Shown here one piece after another: positions 30,799 to 45,232 of a DNA stretch of 64,000 nt. Where the stretch lies: the NCBI RefSeq assembly GCF_010731795.1, contig NZ_AP022591.1:930001-994000 (forward strand), in the 5' to 3' direction. Source of the DNA: Mycolicibacterium celeriflavum (GTDB lineage: Bacteria > Actinomycetota > Actinomycetes > Mycobacteriales > Mycobacteriaceae). Each line of letters opens with the position of its first letter. The first letter of the stretch is position 1. Made by a program: the position numbers and the translations under genes. Below the pieces are notes generated by a model. It made no database searches. It had not been told where the DNA came from and worked only from the letters and a program-made list of their open reading frames with translations.

Positions 30799-31721
30799 TA
30801 CTGTCCGCGCCACCCCGTGACCGGCAACCGGAACTTGCGCACGAGACGGTCGGTGAAGGGCGCACTGTCGAGGCGAACCCACTTCACCGGGGTCCCGCAC
30901 CGGGTGACCTCGACGCGGCCCCCCGCGGGCACCACCATCTCGCGGCGGCCGTCGCAGAACACCAGCGCGTCGTGGCCCCTGGCCTCGACCTCGATCGCGA
31001 TGGCTGCATCGGGACTGGTGACCATCGGCCGGGCGAACAGTGCGTGGGCGTTGTTCGGCACCACCAGGATCGCCTCGAGGTCGGGCCACACGATCGGACC
31101 ACCCGCCGAGAATGCCCAGGCCGTCGATCCGGTCGGGGTCGCCACCAGCACACCGTCGCATCCGAACGACGACACCGGGCGGCCGTCGACCTCGAGTACG
31201 GCCCCCAAGACGCCCAGGCGGGGCCCCTTTTCGAGGCTGGCCTCGTTGAGCGCCCATCCCCGGTCGACGATCTGGCCCTCCACACGAACCACGACGTCGA
31301 GGGTCATGCGCTCCTCGACGCGGTAGTCGCGGTTGACGACGCGGTCGAGCACCGCGTCGATGGAGTCGGCCTCTGCCTCTGCCAGAAAGCCGATACGGCC
31401 GAGATTGACTCCGAGCACCGGGATTTCGACGTTACGGGCCAACTCCGCGGCGCGCAGGAAGGTGCCGTCACCGCCGAGGACGAGGACGAGTTCGCAGCCC
31501 TCGGCAGCACGTTCCTCGGCGTCGACGACTTCGATCCCGGGCCCGAGCGCGCGCATGTCGTCGGGCGACAGGTGAACCGGGCCGCGGTCGACGGCTTCCG
31601 CGGAGAGCACCTTGAGCCCGAACCCGTTGTCGCCGAGCACTTTCTGTACTCGCCGTGCGACTTCGCTGGCTTCGTCGCGACCGGTGTGTACCACCAGCAG
31701 GATGGTGCGCTGTGCGTTCAT
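30798..31721 (-). CDS. nadK: NAD kinase
   Basis: 307 aa from ATG 31721. The GGDGT motif is at residues 83-87 with the catalytic D85; [10 protein letters not shown] and the C-terminal glycine-rich [15 protein letters not shown] loop complete the NAD/polyphosphate kinase family signature. It phosphorylates NAD to NADP using ATP or polyphosphate. It overlaps the tlyA stop by four bases and recN by one, the order Rv1694-Rv1696. Confidence 0.96.
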   Translation of the reverse strand: MNAQRTILLVVHTGRDEASEVARRVQKVLGDNGFGLKVLSAEAVDRGPVHLSPDDMRALGPGIEVVDAEERAAEGCELVLVLGGDGTFLRAAELARNVEIPVLGVNLGRIGFLAEAEADSIDAVLDRVVNRDYRVEERMTLDVVVRVEGQIVDRGWALNEASLEKGPRLGVLGAVLEVDGRPVSSFGCDGVLVATPTGSTAWAFSAGGPIVWPDLEAILVVPNNAHALFARPMVTSPDAAIAIEVEARGHDALVFCDGRREMVVPAGGRVEVTRCGTPVKWVRLDSAPFTDRLVRKFRLPVTGWRGQ

Positions 31722-32527
31722 TGCGGACCCTCCGCGACCGCGGTGCGCACAGCGCGCTCGAGGCCCTGCCCGCGGAGCGGGCCGTCGTCGCCGTAGCGCA
31801 GGTGCAAGAAGTATTCGACGTTGCCGGACGGGCCGGGTAGCGGGCTCGCTTTCACGGCGACCGTTTGCCATCGCAGTTCGGCTGCGCGGTCGGCGACGGC
31901 GAGGACGGCGTCTGCACGCAGGTCCGAATCGGAGACGACGCCTCCCGCCCCGACGCGCTCCTTACCGACCTCGAACTGCGGCTTCACCATGGGCACGATA
32001 TCGGCGTCGGGTGACGCGCACGATGTCAGCGCCGGCAGCACTGTGGACAGGGAGATGAACGACAGGTCCGCGACGACCAGGTCGACGGACCCGCCGATCG
32101 CGTCGGCGGTCAGGTCGCGCACGTTGGTGCGTTCCATCACCGTCACCCGGGGATCGGTGCGCAGCACCCAGGCCAACTGGCCGTAGCCCACGTCCGCGGC
32201 GATCACCTGGCGCGCGCCGCGGTCGAGCAGCACCTCGGTGAAACCTCCGGTCGATGCGCCGGCGTCCAGGCATCGGCGGCCCTCCACCACGACATCGAAG
32301 GCGTTCAGCGCGCCCATCAGCTTGTGCGCACCGCGCGACACCCAGGCGCGTTCGTCAGCGCCCTCCACGGTGAGGCTGGCCGTGACCGCGACCGCGGTCG
32401 CGGGTTTGGCGGCCGGCATGCCGTCGATGCTCACTCGTCCCGCACCGATCAGTTCGGCTGCCTGCTGGCGGGACCGGGCCAAGCCGCGTCGTACCAGCTC
32501 GGCGTCGACTCGAGCGCGCCGCGTCAC
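31718..32527 (-). CDS. tlyA: 16S/23S rRNA 2'-O-methyltransferase TlyA
   Basis: 269 aa from GTG 32527. An S4 domain (about residues 5-55) is joined by the RAWV linker (60-63) to an FtsJ-type methyltransferase domain: K69 in GAHKL, SAM motif [11 protein letters not shown] (87-97), D in ADLSF and K in MVKPQFE form the K-D-K set. It methylates a cytidine in 16S helix 44 and one in 23S helix 69, which makes ribosomes sensitive to capreomycin. All key residues are intact. Confidence 0.96.
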   Translation of the reverse strand: MTRRARVDAELVRRGLARSRQQAAELIGAGRVSIDGMPAAKPATAVAVTASLTVEGADERAWVSRGAHKLMGALNAFDVVVEGRRCLDAGASTGGFTEVLLDRGARQVIAADVGYGQLAWVLRTDPRVTVMERTNVRDLTADAIGGSVDLVVADLSFISLSTVLPALTSCASPDADIVPMVKPQFEVGKERVGAGGVVSDSDLRADAVLAVADRAAELRWQTVAVKASPLPGPSGNVEYFLHLRYGDDGPLRGQGLERAVRTAVAEGPQ

Positions 32528-32532
32528 GGCGG

Positions 32533-32718
32533 TCAGCCTTTCTCGACCGACTCGAGCGCCTGCACGAGCATGTCGTGCGCCTCTTCCAGTCGTGCCGCGA
32601 GGACCTCGATGTCCGTATCGGCAAGGTCCGCAAAACCTGAGCCTTCTTGCGCGGGGTCGGGCAGGTCGGCCAGCAACTCCACAATCCGTGCGCGGATCTG
32701 TTCGGGATCGGTACTCAT
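32533..32718 (-). CDS. short conserved hypothetical protein (Rv1693-like)
   Basis: 61 aa from ATG 32718, or 65 aa from the GTG at 32730 that would overlap the G3P phosphatase stop (GTGA); neither has a clear ribosome binding site. It is acidic and mostly helical (DPEQIRARIVELLADLP and DIEVLAARLEEAHDMLVQALESV). Same place and size as Rv1693, unknown function. It ends five bases before tlyA and is part of the operon. Confidence 0.75.
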   Translation of the reverse strand: MSTDPEQIRARIVELLADLPDPAQEGSGFADLADTDIEVLAARLEEAHDMLVQALESVEKG

Positions 32719-32726
32719 GTCGGGGT

Positions 32727-33749
32727 TCACGCTAGTCGATTCGGCTCGTCAAGCACGGACCAGCGCCGCAGGGCCTGCCGTGCGGTGTCGTCACCGGCGG
32801 CCACGGTCAACGACCGGCCGTCGAGGCGGGCGTTCCACACCGCTTCGGCGGTGGCTCGCACCACCGACAGCGGGTCGGCAGGTTCGCGGCCGGTGAAGTA
32901 CACGGTCGCCGCGGTGGCGTCGATGTCGATGCGCCAGGCCGGATGCGGTCCGATGCGCAGCGTGTCCGCCGGCGCGTCGAGTGAACGCAGATCGGCGGCG
33001 ACATAGTTCGGCCGCTGCGATGCCTGCGCTCGGACGAGGTCGCCGGCGGTGCTGACACCGGTGAGCACGAGCAGGCTGGGCAGGCCGGCCGCGTTGGCAC
33101 CGGCGATGTCGGTGTCGAGGCGGTCGCCCACCACCAGCGGTGTCTGAAAGGTGCCGCGGGCCAATGCGTCGGTGAGCAGGGTGGGCTGCGGTTTGCCGGC
33201 CACCTGCGGTTCGCGGTCGGTGGCCGCGCGTAAAGCCGCGACCATGGCGCCGTTGCCGGGCAGCAGGCCCCGCTCGGACGGCAGGGTCAGATCGGCGTTG
33301 GCCGCCACCCACAGAGCGCCGGCCCGGATCGCCAAGGATGCTTCGGCCAGGTCGGGCCAACCCGTCACCGGTGAGTGACCTTGAACGACGGCCACCGGTC
33401 CATCCGACCACTGCCGAACGGGCTTGAGGCCGACGCGGCTGATCTCGGCGGCCAGCGCGTCGGTGCCGACGACGAGAACAATTGCGCCCGGTGGCAATTG
33501 GCCGGCAAGGAGTTTAGCGGCGCTCTGCGCGCTGGTGACGACGTCGTCGGGCGTGGCGGCGAAACCCAGAGCGTGCAGGTGCTGGGCGACCTCGGCCGGC
33601 TCTCGCGATGCGTTGTTGGTGACGTAGAGAGTGCGCGCGCTGACTGCGGCCAGCGTCTCGACCGCGCCCGCCGTGGCCTCGTGGCCGCGAAACACGGTGC
33701 CGTCGAGATCCATTAGGAGGCAGTCATGTTCGCGCGCGAGGGAGCTCAC
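32727..33749 (-). CDS. HAD-IIA phosphatase, probable glycerol-3-phosphate phosphatase (Rv1692-like)
   Basis: 340 aa from GTG 33749. The HAD nucleophile motif DLDGT gives D14 and acid/base D16; TNNASR near residue 45 is motif II and VVGDRLDTDIAGANAAG near 220 is motifs III/IV. The C2-type cap between them marks subclass IIA. The orthologue Rv1692 dephosphorylates glycerol 3-phosphate in glycerophospholipid recycling. The C-terminal ~70 residues are an actinobacterial extension. It starts one base after the TPR gene stop. Confidence 0.88.
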   Translation of the reverse strand: MSSLAREHDCLLMDLDGTVFRGHEATAGAVETLAAVSARTLYVTNNASREPAEVAQHLHALGFAATPDDVVTSAQSAAKLLAGQLPPGAIVLVVGTDALAAEISRVGLKPVRQWSDGPVAVVQGHSPVTGWPDLAEASLAIRAGALWVAANADLTLPSERGLLPGNGAMVAALRAATDREPQVAGKPQPTLLTDALARGTFQTPLVVGDRLDTDIAGANAAGLPSLLVLTGVSTAGDLVRAQASQRPNYVAADLRSLDAPADTLRIGPHPAWRIDIDATAATVYFTGREPADPLSVVRATAEAVWNARLDGRSLTVAAGDDTARQALRRWSVLDEPNRLA

Positions 33750-33750
33750 G

Positions 33751-34533
33751 TCAGGAGAGCTCCGTGATGCGCTCTTCGGCGTCGGTCACGCCGTCGACAT
33801 CGGCGGCGGCGGCGTTGATGAACCACTGCAGCGCATCCTCGTTGCGCCCCAAGGCGAGAAGCGTTGCGGCGTAGACGTAGAACAGTCGGGCCGCGGTCTG
33901 TCCGGTGCGGGCCGGGTCCAGTTGCGGTGTCGAAAGGAGCGCCAAGGCTTGCTCGTGCTGGCCGAGATCCGACCGGGCCCCGGCCACGACGATCCGCAGC
34001 TCGTCGGCATCGTCACCGGTGAGTTGAGCGGCCTCCGGACTGCGGGCCAGTTCGATCGCCCGCTCCGGGCGTCCGACGCCGCGTTCACAGTCGGCGATCA
34101 GCGCCAGCAGCGAAGATCTGCTGCCCATACGCCGTGCGGCACGAAGTTCGGCGAGTGCTTGGGCCCAGTCGCCGCAGTGGTACGCGGCGATTCCGACGGC
34201 TTCACGTACCGCGGCGATGCGGGCGGCGCGGGACCGGGCGGCGCGGGCATGCTCGAGCGCCGCCTGCGGATCCTCATCGATGAGCTGGCCGACGGCCACC
34301 AGGTGGCGGGCCACGAAGTCGGCGGTGGGACGGTCCAAAGTGGTGAGCTCGCCGCGGACATCAGGCGCGAGTTGTCTGGCCTCGATGCCTTCCGGTACCG
34401 GCGGGCCCGAAGGTTGACGCGAGTCGCCGTCGGGCCTGGGCTGCGACCGCCGCGCCCGGTTCGGGCCCGAGCTGCGCGGGGCCGAACGTTGCGGACGACG
34501 CCCGTCGTCGCCGCCTCTCCTGTCGTCAGCCAC
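33751..34533 (-). CDS. TPR-repeat protein (Rv1691-like)
   Basis: 260 aa from GTG 34533, with GAAAGG five bases upstream. The first ~50 residues are charged, Arg/Pro/Gly-rich and disordered; the rest is helical repeats in tetratricopeptide style (AYHCGDWAQALAELRAARRMG, GRPERAIELAR, LGQHEQALALL, LGRNEDALQWFINAAA). It probably serves as a scaffold; partner unknown. It is the first gene after the rRNA operon terminator and leads the Rv1691-recN operon. Confidence 0.83.
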   Translation of the reverse strand: MADDRRGGDDGRRPQRSAPRSSGPNRARRSQPRPDGDSRQPSGPPVPEGIEARQLAPDVRGELTTLDRPTADFVARHLVAVGQLIDEDPQAALEHARAARSRAARIAAVREAVGIAAYHCGDWAQALAELRAARRMGSRSSLLALIADCERGVGRPERAIELARSPEAAQLTGDDADELRIVVAGARSDLGQHEQALALLSTPQLDPARTGQTAARLFYVYAATLLALGRNEDALQWFINAAAADVDGVTDAEERITELS

Positions 34534-34566
34534 GTCTGCCTTTCTACCCGATGGACGATACCCCGG

Positions 34567-34578
34567 GAATACGTATTC
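34567..34578. promoter_or_regulatory. 12-bp perfect palindrome upstream of the TPR operon
   Basis: GAATACGTATTC lies between the rrn terminator and the TPR gene start (34533). It may be a regulator site for the Rv1691-recN operon or a coincidence; no matching site was noticed elsewhere. Confidence 0.35.
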
Positions 34579-34595
34579 GGTTGTCGCGAAATAGA

Positions 34596-34625
34596 ATTAC
34601 CCCCCACGCAGTCGTGGGGGGTAAT
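34596..34625 (-). terminator. rrn operon terminator
   Basis: ATTACCCCCCACG (34596-34608) pairs without mismatch with CGTGGGGGGTAAT (34613-34625) around a 4-base loop. It lies directly downstream of the 5S gene on the minus strand and is followed there by TCTATTT. This is the strongest hairpin seen in the window. Confidence 0.85.
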
Positions 34626-34632
34626 CCTAATT

Positions 34633-34751
34633 TGTGTTCGGCGGTGTCCTACTTTTCCGCCCGGGTTGGGCAGTATCATTGGCGCTGGCAGGCTTAGCTT
34701 CCGGGTTCGGGATGGGTCCGGGCGTTTCCCTGCCGCTATTGACCGCCGTAA
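34633..34751 (-). rRNA. rrf: 5S ribosomal RNA
   Basis: The minus strand begins TTACGGCGGTCAATAGCGGC and ends GTAGGACACCGCCGAACAC, with the inner GAACCCGGAAGCTAAGCCTG stretch, all typical of mycobacterial 5S. About 119 nt; ends are estimated from similarity to known genes and may be off by a few bases. Third gene of the operon. Confidence 0.9.
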
Positions 34752-34837
34752 CTCTATTCAATTCGTATGGAATTGTAGGTGTTATTTGGTGGTGGGGCGT
34801 GGTTGTTTGTTGTGCGTGGATATGTGTGGTTGCGAGT

Positions 34838-39891
<5,054 letters not shown>

Positions 39892-40187
39892 CCTAAAAAG
39901 GCCAATCAGAGAAACATCTGACCAAAGCAAGACACCAAAAACTGGCATCAAAAACCACCACACCCACAAACGGGAAAACAGGGCATGGCAAAAAACAACA
40001 ACAAACAAAAACCACCAAACACACTATTGAGTTCTCAAACAACACACCCGCACGGCCGCGCGACTAGCCCGCGGCTTTGAAGCCGCGTACTCGTAGTGCG
40101 GACGCTCGGGAACCCACCGAAGTGGGGTTTCCCTCTGGGAACCGCCGCGCTCTTCGGGCTGAGCCCGTGTCGCAGCGACGAATCAAC
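39892..40187 (-). promoter_or_regulatory. rrn leader with boxA antitermination signal and hairpins
   Basis: Transcribed leader between promoter and 16S. On the minus strand GTTTGAGAACTCAATAGTGT (around 40022-40043) is the conserved mycobacterial boxA/boxC region used by the Nus antitermination complex. Upstream, CGCGGCTTTGAAGCCGCG (40070-40087) is a perfect hairpin, and a CCCAC-TTCG-GTGGG hairpin lies near 40110-40125. The part next to 16S is T-rich with many TTTTG tracts, probably for RNase III/processing. Confidence 0.75.
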
Positions 40188-40216
40188 AAGGTACGTGAGG
40201 GAAAACTAGGAGTCAA
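40188..40216 (-). promoter_or_regulatory. rrnB promoter
   Basis: TTGACT (-35, 40216-40211) and TACCTT (-10, 40193-40188) are spaced by exactly 17 bases on the minus strand. It is the best sigma-A-type promoter in the window and lies about 300 bp before the 16S gene and 111 bp after the tyrS stop. A second promoter inside the tyrS end is possible but was not seen. Confidence 0.75.
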
Positions 40217-40326
40217 ATGGCCTGATAGAACGAGTATTTCAACTCGACGCGCACCAAGGTGCGTTGACTCCAACCAGAGCGTCCAACGCCCCGATCGCCG
40301 TCGTTGTTCCCGATTCGGTCGAGAAC

Positions 40327-41613
40327 TCACGCGACCCGTTCGATGCCCGCGATGTTGCGCTTGCCGCGGCGCAGCACGAGCCAGCGGCCGTGGAGGAAGT
40401 CGGCGGGCTGCGGAACCCATTCCTCGCTGTCGATCCTGGCGTTGTTGACGTAGACGCCGCCCTCGGCGATCGTCCGCCTGGCGGCCCCTTTGCTGGCGGA
40501 AAGTCCGCTGACCACCAGGAGGTCGGTGATCGAGTCCGGCCCCCCGGGCTCGAGTTGGGCGACCGCGGCCTCTCGCAGCGCCGCACCGAGCGTGGGTTCG
40601 TCGAGTTCGGCGAGCTCACCGCGACCGAAAAGCGCCTGGCTGGCGTGCTCGACCGAGCGCGTCGCCGCCTCACCATGTATCAGGGTGGTGAGCTCGCGGG
40701 CCAGTCGACGCTGCGCGGCCCGTTCGTGCGCTCGCTCTCTCGTCGCTTCCTCGAGTTCGGCGAGCTCGGCGGGGGTCAAGAACGTGAACCAGCGCAGATA
40801 ACGGACGACGTCGGCGTCCGCGGTGTTGATGAAGTACTGATACCAGGCATACGGACTGGTCATCTCCGGGTCCAGCCACAGGCTGCCACCGCCGGTCGAC
40901 TTGCCGAACTTCTTGCCTTCGGAGTCGGTCACCAACGGCGTGGTCAGGGCGTGCACCGTCGCCCCATCCTTCTGGCGGACCAACCTGACGCCGGCGATGA
41001 TGTTGCCCCACTGGTCGGAGCCGCCGATCTGCAGGGTGCAGTCGTAGCGTCGGTGCAATTCCACATAATCGTTGGCCTGCAGCAGCATGTAGCTGAATTC
41101 GGTGTAGGAGATGCCCTCGCCCTCGAGCCTGCGCCGCACCGTGTCACGGTCGAGCATCACGTTGACCGAGAAGTGCTTTCCGACGTCGCGCAGGAACTCG
41201 ATCGCCGACAGCGGCCCCGTCCACGACAGGTTGTTCTCGACCACCGCGCCCGTCGGGGAGTCGTCGAACTCGACGAAGCGCTCGAGTTGACCGCGAATCC
41301 GGTCTGCCCAGTCCGCCACGGTGTCCACGGTGTTCAGCGTGCGCTCGCCGGTGTCGCGGGGATCGCCGATCATGCCTGTGGCGCCGCCCGCGAGCACGAT
41401 CGGTCGATGGCCGGCCTGCTGAAAGCGGCGCAGCGTCAACAGCGGGATGAGATGGCCGGCGTGCAGGCTCGGAGCGGTCGGGTCGAAACCCGAATACAGG
41501 GTCATCGGCCCGGTGGCCAATGCGGCCGCCAGCGCGTCCTCGTCGGTGGACTGCGCGATCAAACCGCGCCACCGCAGCTCGTCGAGGATGTCCGGGATGC
41601 CCTTAGACGTCAC
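40327..41613 (-). CDS. tyrS: tyrosyl-tRNA synthetase
   Basis: 428 aa from GTG 41613; the frame to 41763 lacks a good start and would overlap the divergent methyltransferase gene. The HIGH-type motif is HAGH at residues 51-54, the KMSKS-type motif is KFGKS near 230, and an S4 domain ends the protein ([20 protein letters not shown]). It charges tRNA-Tyr. The rrn operon lies immediately downstream, the place of rrnB in rapid growers. Confidence 0.97.
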   Translation of the reverse strand: MTSKGIPDILDELRWRGLIAQSTDEDALAAALATGPMTLYSGFDPTAPSLHAGHLIPLLTLRRFQQAGHRPIVLAGGATGMIGDPRDTGERTLNTVDTVADWADRIRGQLERFVEFDDSPTGAVVENNLSWTGPLSAIEFLRDVGKHFSVNVMLDRDTVRRRLEGEGISYTEFSYMLLQANDYVELHRRYDCTLQIGGSDQWGNIIAGVRLVRQKDGATVHALTTPLVTDSEGKKFGKSTGGGSLWLDPEMTSPYAWYQYFINTADADVVRYLRWFTFLTPAELAELEEATRERAHERAAQRRLARELTTLIHGEAATRSVEHASQALFGRGELAELDEPTLGAALREAAVAQLEPGGPDSITDLLVVSGLSASKGAARRTIAEGGVYVNNARIDSEEWVPQPADFLHGRWLVLRRGKRNIAGIERVA

Positions 41614-41731
41614 GGTGTCGATCTTCCCGTACCGCGGTGGATCGGCCGCAGCCGGTGCGCCCGCGCGCGGCGCATTCGGCCGATAACATGGCGCAGCCCG
41701 AACGCCGCTGAGGGAAAGAGGCGAACACCGT

Positions 41732-42406
41732 ATGACACCGCCCGATCCGTTGGAGATTCGCAAAGGAGCGGCGTTCTACAACGCACGGGGGCTCTTCATC
41801 TACAACCTCTATGTTCTGAGGTTCAACAACCGATGGCTGTGGCGTTGCCCTCGGGGCCGACTTCTCCGGCATTACGACGAGCACATCCGCTGCAACCACC
41901 TCGACATCGGGCCGGGCACGGGGTGGTACCTGCAGCACACCACGTTTCCCTGCCGTGACCCCAAGGTCACGCTGCTCGACCTGAGCCCGGACAGCCTCGC
42001 GACGGCGGGCAAACGCCTGCGCACGTTGTCGCCGACGCTGCTCCATTCGGATGTCTTTTCTCCGATTCCCACGAATGCGAAATTCGACTCCATCGCCGCC
42101 AACTACGTGCTCCATTGCATACCTGGCGACTGGCAAAGCAAATCCTTGGCGATCGAAAATGTAGCCAACGCTCTCGCGCCTGATGGGATCTTCTTCGGCT
42201 CCACCATCCTGGGTGTAGGTGTTCGTCATAACCTGTTGGGTCGGCGAACGATGAAGCAATTCAACACATCCGGCACCTTCCACAACGACACGGACGACCT
42301 CGCCGGTCTGCAGAAGGCCCTCGACACCTACTTCGAGAAGTTCACGACGACGATGGTCGGCACTGTCGCGCTGTTCACCGCCACCCATCCGCGCATCGCG
42401 GCATAA
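41732..42406 (+). CDS. class I SAM-dependent methyltransferase
   Basis: 224 aa. The SAM motif [12 protein letters not shown] is at about residues 56-67, followed by [16 protein letters not shown] (acidic loop) and [13 protein letters not shown] near 120. The C-terminal part [19 protein letters not shown] is similar to small actinobacterial methyltransferases of unknown substrate. AAAGAGG lies about ten bases before the ATG. It is divergent from tyrS and convergent with the glycosylase gene, with ten bases between the stops. Confidence 0.83.
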   Translation: MTPPDPLEIRKGAAFYNARGLFIYNLYVLRFNNRWLWRCPRGRLLRHYDEHIRCNHLDIGPGTGWYLQHTTFPCRDPKVTLLDLSPDSLATAGKRLRTLSPTLLHSDVFSPIPTNAKFDSIAANYVLHCIPGDWQSKSLAIENVANALAPDGIFFGSTILGVGVRHNLLGRRTMKQFNTSGTFHNDTDDLAGLQKALDTYFEKFTTTMVGTVALFTATHPRIAA

Positions 42407-42416
42407 CGCCTGGCGC

Positions 42417-43028
42417 TCAATCGCTCTCACCCGGCGCCGGGGCACGCGGACTGCGCCGGTACAGCGACACCTCCGGGCGCCCGGCGAGCCACAGCCGCCA
42501 CGGCCGATCGGCGGCCTTGCTCACCCCCACCCGTGGACCCTCCGCCGCGGTGTGCTGCTCGCCGAGCGTCAGCTGAATCGGGCTCCTCCGGGCGAACACG
42601 TCAAGCCCGTTGTCCTCCATCGTGATTCCCAGAGCTGAGCACAGGTTGCCCGGCCCCCTCGCCAGGGCAGCCGGTCGAACCAGTTCCCCCCGCCGCGCGA
42701 GGGCGGTGTCCAGGCCCGCTTCAACCGCCGCCGCCCTGAGCAGCACGGCACCGGCGACGCCGTCGGTGGCGCAGACGATGTTCGCGCACACGTGGATTCC
42801 GTGGCTGCGGTAGGTGTAGAGGCGCCCGGCCGGTCCGAACATCACGGAGTTACGCGGCCCCGGCCCGCGAAACGAGTGGGCCGCCGCGTCGGGCCACGGG
42901 CCATCGGCGGGTCCGCCGTACGCCTCGACCTCGACGATCATCGCGCTCACCCCCCGCCCGCACAGCGACGCGCCGAGCAGCCGCTGGGCCGCGGTCAGGG
43001 GGTCCGTGGACAGCAACTCGGCGCTCAC
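42417..43028 (-). CDS. mpg: 3-methyladenine DNA glycosylase (Rv1688-like)
   Basis: 203 aa from GTG 43028. AAG/MPG family: [22 protein letters not shown] holds the catalytic glutamate, followed by the conserved [10 protein letters not shown] and [21 protein letters not shown] segments and [12 protein letters not shown] near 125. It excises alkylated bases such as 3-methyladenine as a monofunctional glycosylase. Located between tyrS and the ABC operon, as in M. tuberculosis. Confidence 0.94.
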   Translation of the reverse strand: MSAELLSTDPLTAAQRLLGASLCGRGVSAMIVEVEAYGGPADGPWPDAAAHSFRGPGPRNSVMFGPAGRLYTYRSHGIHVCANIVCATDGVAGAVLLRAAAVEAGLDTALARRGELVRPAALARGPGNLCSALGITMEDNGLDVFARRSPIQLTLGEQHTAAEGPRVGVSKAADRPWRLWLAGRPEVSLYRRSPRAPAPGESD

Positions 43029-43050
43029 CGAAGCGATTCTGCCGGTGCCC

Positions 43051-43110
43051 TTGACAGGCCCGACGAGTGGGCGCAGTATTCATCACATGATGACTTCATC
43101 GCATGATGAA
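43051..43110 (+). promoter_or_regulatory. promoter and tandem operators over the ABC-exporter start codon
   Basis: TTGACA (43051-43056) and CAGTAT (43074-43079) are 17 bases apart, placing transcription start at or next to the ATG at 43087, so the mRNA is probably leaderless. Two inverted repeats follow: TCATCA-CA-TGATGA (43080-43093) and TTCATC-GCAT-GATGAA (43095-43110). They cover the start site and first codons and are the likely binding site of the TetR encoded at the end of the operon. Confidence 0.65.
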
Positions 43111-43860
43111 TTCCGGACACCGCCGCCTGATCCGGCCGTCGACATCACAGATCTGCGCGTCGTCCGCGGTAAGCGGCTGGCCCTCGACGACGTCACGGTG
43201 CGGATCGCGCAGGGCACCATCACCGGCCTGCTCGGTCCTTCCGGATGTGGCAAGACCACGCTGATGCGCAGCATCGTCGGCACGCAGATCATCACCAGTG
43301 GTTCGGTGACGGTGCTGGGCCGGCCCGCCGGGGCGGCAGACCTACGGCACCGGGTCGGCTATGTCACTCAGGACCCGACCGTCTACGACGATCTACGGGT
43401 AATCGACAACGTTCGCTACTTCGCCTCGCTGTACGGGACCGACTCTGACGCCGCCGATGAGGCCGTCGAAGCTGTCGGGCTCGACGACCATCGAACAGCG
43501 GTGTGCGCCAATCTGTCCGGCGGCCAGAAGACGCGCGCCTCGTTGGCGTGCGCGCTCGTCTCGCACCCGGATCTGCTCGTGCTCGATGAACCGACCGTCG
43601 GGCTGGACCCGGTGCTGCGGGTGGATTTGTGGGAGCAGTTCCACCGCTTGGCGAGTCAAGGGACGACGCTGCTGGTGTCCAGCCACGTGATGGACGAGGC
43701 CGATCACTGCGGTGAGTTGTTGCTGATGCGCGAAGGTCGCCTGCTCACCCACACCACACCGACGAAGCTACGAGAGGACACGCAATGTCAGTCACTGGAG
43801 GAAGCGTTTCTGTCCGTCATCAGGCACAGCACCGCGGCCGCCGCAGCCGAAGCCGGTTGA
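43087..43860 (+). CDS. ABC transporter ATP-binding protein (Rv1687c-like)
   Basis: 257 aa from ATG 43087 (MMTSSHDE). Walker A GPSGCGKTT is at residues 50-58, Q-loop VTQDP near 94, signature NLSGGQKTR near 140 and Walker B LLVLDEPTVGLDP near 160, followed by SSHVMDEADHC. It is the DrrA/ABC-2 class that drives export of lipids or drugs. It forms an operon with a permease and TetR gene, the Rv1687c-1685c set. An upstream in-frame start at 43006 would overlap mpg and lies before the promoter. Confidence 0.93.
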   Translation: MMTSSHDEFRTPPPDPAVDITDLRVVRGKRLALDDVTVRIAQGTITGLLGPSGCGKTTLMRSIVGTQIITSGSVTVLGRPAGAADLRHRVGYVTQDPTVYDDLRVIDNVRYFASLYGTDSDAADEAVEAVGLDDHRTAVCANLSGGQKTRASLACALVSHPDLLVLDEPTVGLDPVLRVDLWEQFHRLASQGTTLLVSSHVMDEADHCGELLLMREGRLLTHTTPTKLREDTQCQSLEEAFLSVIRHSTAAAAAEAG

Positions 43861-44612
43861 GCCCCCAGCCATATCTCGCCACCACGGGCCGCATCCTGCG
43901 CCAACTGGCGGCCGATCACCGCAGCGTCGCAATGATCCTCGTCGTGCCAAGCCTGATCATCACGTTGCTCTACTTCATGTTCCAGGAAGCCCCGCACCCG
44001 CCCGGGGCACCATCTCCGTTCAACACCGCGTGCTTGATCATGCTCGGCGTTTTCCCCCTCGTGGTGATGTTTCTGATCACGTCGATCACCATGCAGCGCG
44101 AACGGGTTTCGGGCACGTTGGAGCGGATTCTGACCACTCCCCTGCGTCGCACAGACCTGCTCGCCGCGTACGGCACCGCGTTCTCGATCGCCGCTGCCGC
44201 CCAGGCGACGCTCGCGTGCATCGTCTCGTACGTGTTCCTCGGTTTCGGTACCGAAGGCAGCCCGGGGTGGGTATTCACGATCGCGATCATCAACGCCGTA
44301 CTCGGCGTGGGGCTGGGTCTGCTGTGTAGCGCGTTCGCGCGCACCGAGTTCCAGGCCGTGCAGTTCATGCCCGTGGTGATCGTCCCGCAGCTTCTGCTGT
44401 GCGGCATCATCGTGCCGCGCGACGTGCTGCCGGACTGGCTGCAGTGGATCAGCAACGTGCTGCCCGCAAGCTACGCTCTGGAGGCGCTGCGACAGGTCGG
44501 CGCCTACCCGGAGCCGACGTTCATCGCGGTGCGCGACATGGCGGTCGTGATCGGCTTCGCGGTTCTGGCGCTGTGCCTTGCGGCGGCCACGCTACGACGA
44601 AGGACACCGTGA
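43785..44612 (+). CDS. ABC-2 type transporter permease (Rv1686c-like)
   Basis: 275 aa from ATG 43785, which has GAGAGG seven bases upstream, or 251 aa from TTG 43857, which overlaps the ATPase stop (TTGA). The first ~25 residues in the long version are Arg/Ser-rich and could be shadow coding inside the ATPase gene, so the short form is also credible. Six membrane helices from about residue 50; TMQRERVSGTLERILTTPLRRTDLL is the typical ABC-2 cytoplasmic loop and LPASYALEALRQVG the C-terminal motif. Confidence 0.88.
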   Translation: MSVTGGSVSVRHQAQHRGRRSRSRLSPQPYLATTGRILRQLAADHRSVAMILVVPSLIITLLYFMFQEAPHPPGAPSPFNTACLIMLGVFPLVVMFLITSITMQRERVSGTLERILTTPLRRTDLLAAYGTAFSIAAAAQATLACIVSYVFLGFGTEGSPGWVFTIAIINAVLGVGLGLLCSAFARTEFQAVQFMPVVIVPQLLLCGIIVPRDVLPDWLQWISNVLPASYALEALRQVGAYPEPTFIAVRDMAVVIGFAVLALCLAAATLRRRTP

Positions 44613-45232
44613 CGACGTTGACCACCAACGCTGAGCGCAAACGCCCCGGGCGGCCGCCCGGACCGTCGGACACCCGGGAACGCATCCTGACTAGTGCACG
44701 GGAATTGTTCGCGCGCAACGGAATCGACAAGACCTCGATTCGTGCGATCGCTGCGGCCGCGGCGGTCGACCCCGCGCTGGTACATCACTACTTCGGGACG
44801 AAGACCCAGTTGTTCGCCGCGGCGATCCACATTCCGATCGACCCGATGCAGGTCATCGGCCCGCTGCGGCAGGTTCCGGTGGAGGAGATCGGCCGCATAC
44901 TGCCGTCACTTCTGCTGCCGCTGTGGGATTCGGAAATGGGCAAGGGTTTCATCGCGACGCTGCGGTCCATGCTCGCGGGCAACGATTCGTCGTTGTTCCG
45001 GACGTTCCTGCAGGAGGTCATCGCCAAGGAGGTCGGCTCGCGCGTCGACGACCCGCCCGGTACCGGGCCGATCCGTGTGCAGTTCGTCGCCTCGCAATTG
45101 GTGGGCGTGGTGATGGCCCGCTACATCCTCGAACTCGACCCGTTCAAATCGCTGCCGGTGGAGCAGATCGCGGAGACGATCGCGCCGAACCTGCAGCGCT
45201 ACCTCACCGGAGAGTTACCTGGCTTCGCCTGA
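44609..45232 (+). CDS. TetR family regulator of the ABC exporter (Rv1685c-like)
   Basis: 207 aa from GTG 44609, overlapping the permease stop by four bases (GTGA). The HTH covers about residues 38-65 (TSIRAIAAAAAVDPALVHHYF); an N-terminal basic patch KRPGRPPGPSDTR precedes it, often a DNA minor-groove arm. Being last in the exporter operon it probably represses the operon and is relieved by an exported compound. The tandem inverted repeats at 43080-43110 are its likely operators. Its 3' end overlaps the Trm112 gene by 18 bp. Confidence 0.88.
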   Translation: MTTLTTNAERKRPGRPPGPSDTRERILTSARELFARNGIDKTSIRAIAAAAAVDPALVHHYFGTKTQLFAAAIHIPIDPMQVIGPLRQVPVEEIGRILPSLLLPLWDSEMGKGFIATLRSMLAGNDSSLFRTFLQEVIAKEVGSRVDDPPGTGPIRVQFVASQLVGVVMARYILELDPFKSLPVEQIAETIAPNLQRYLTGELPGFA

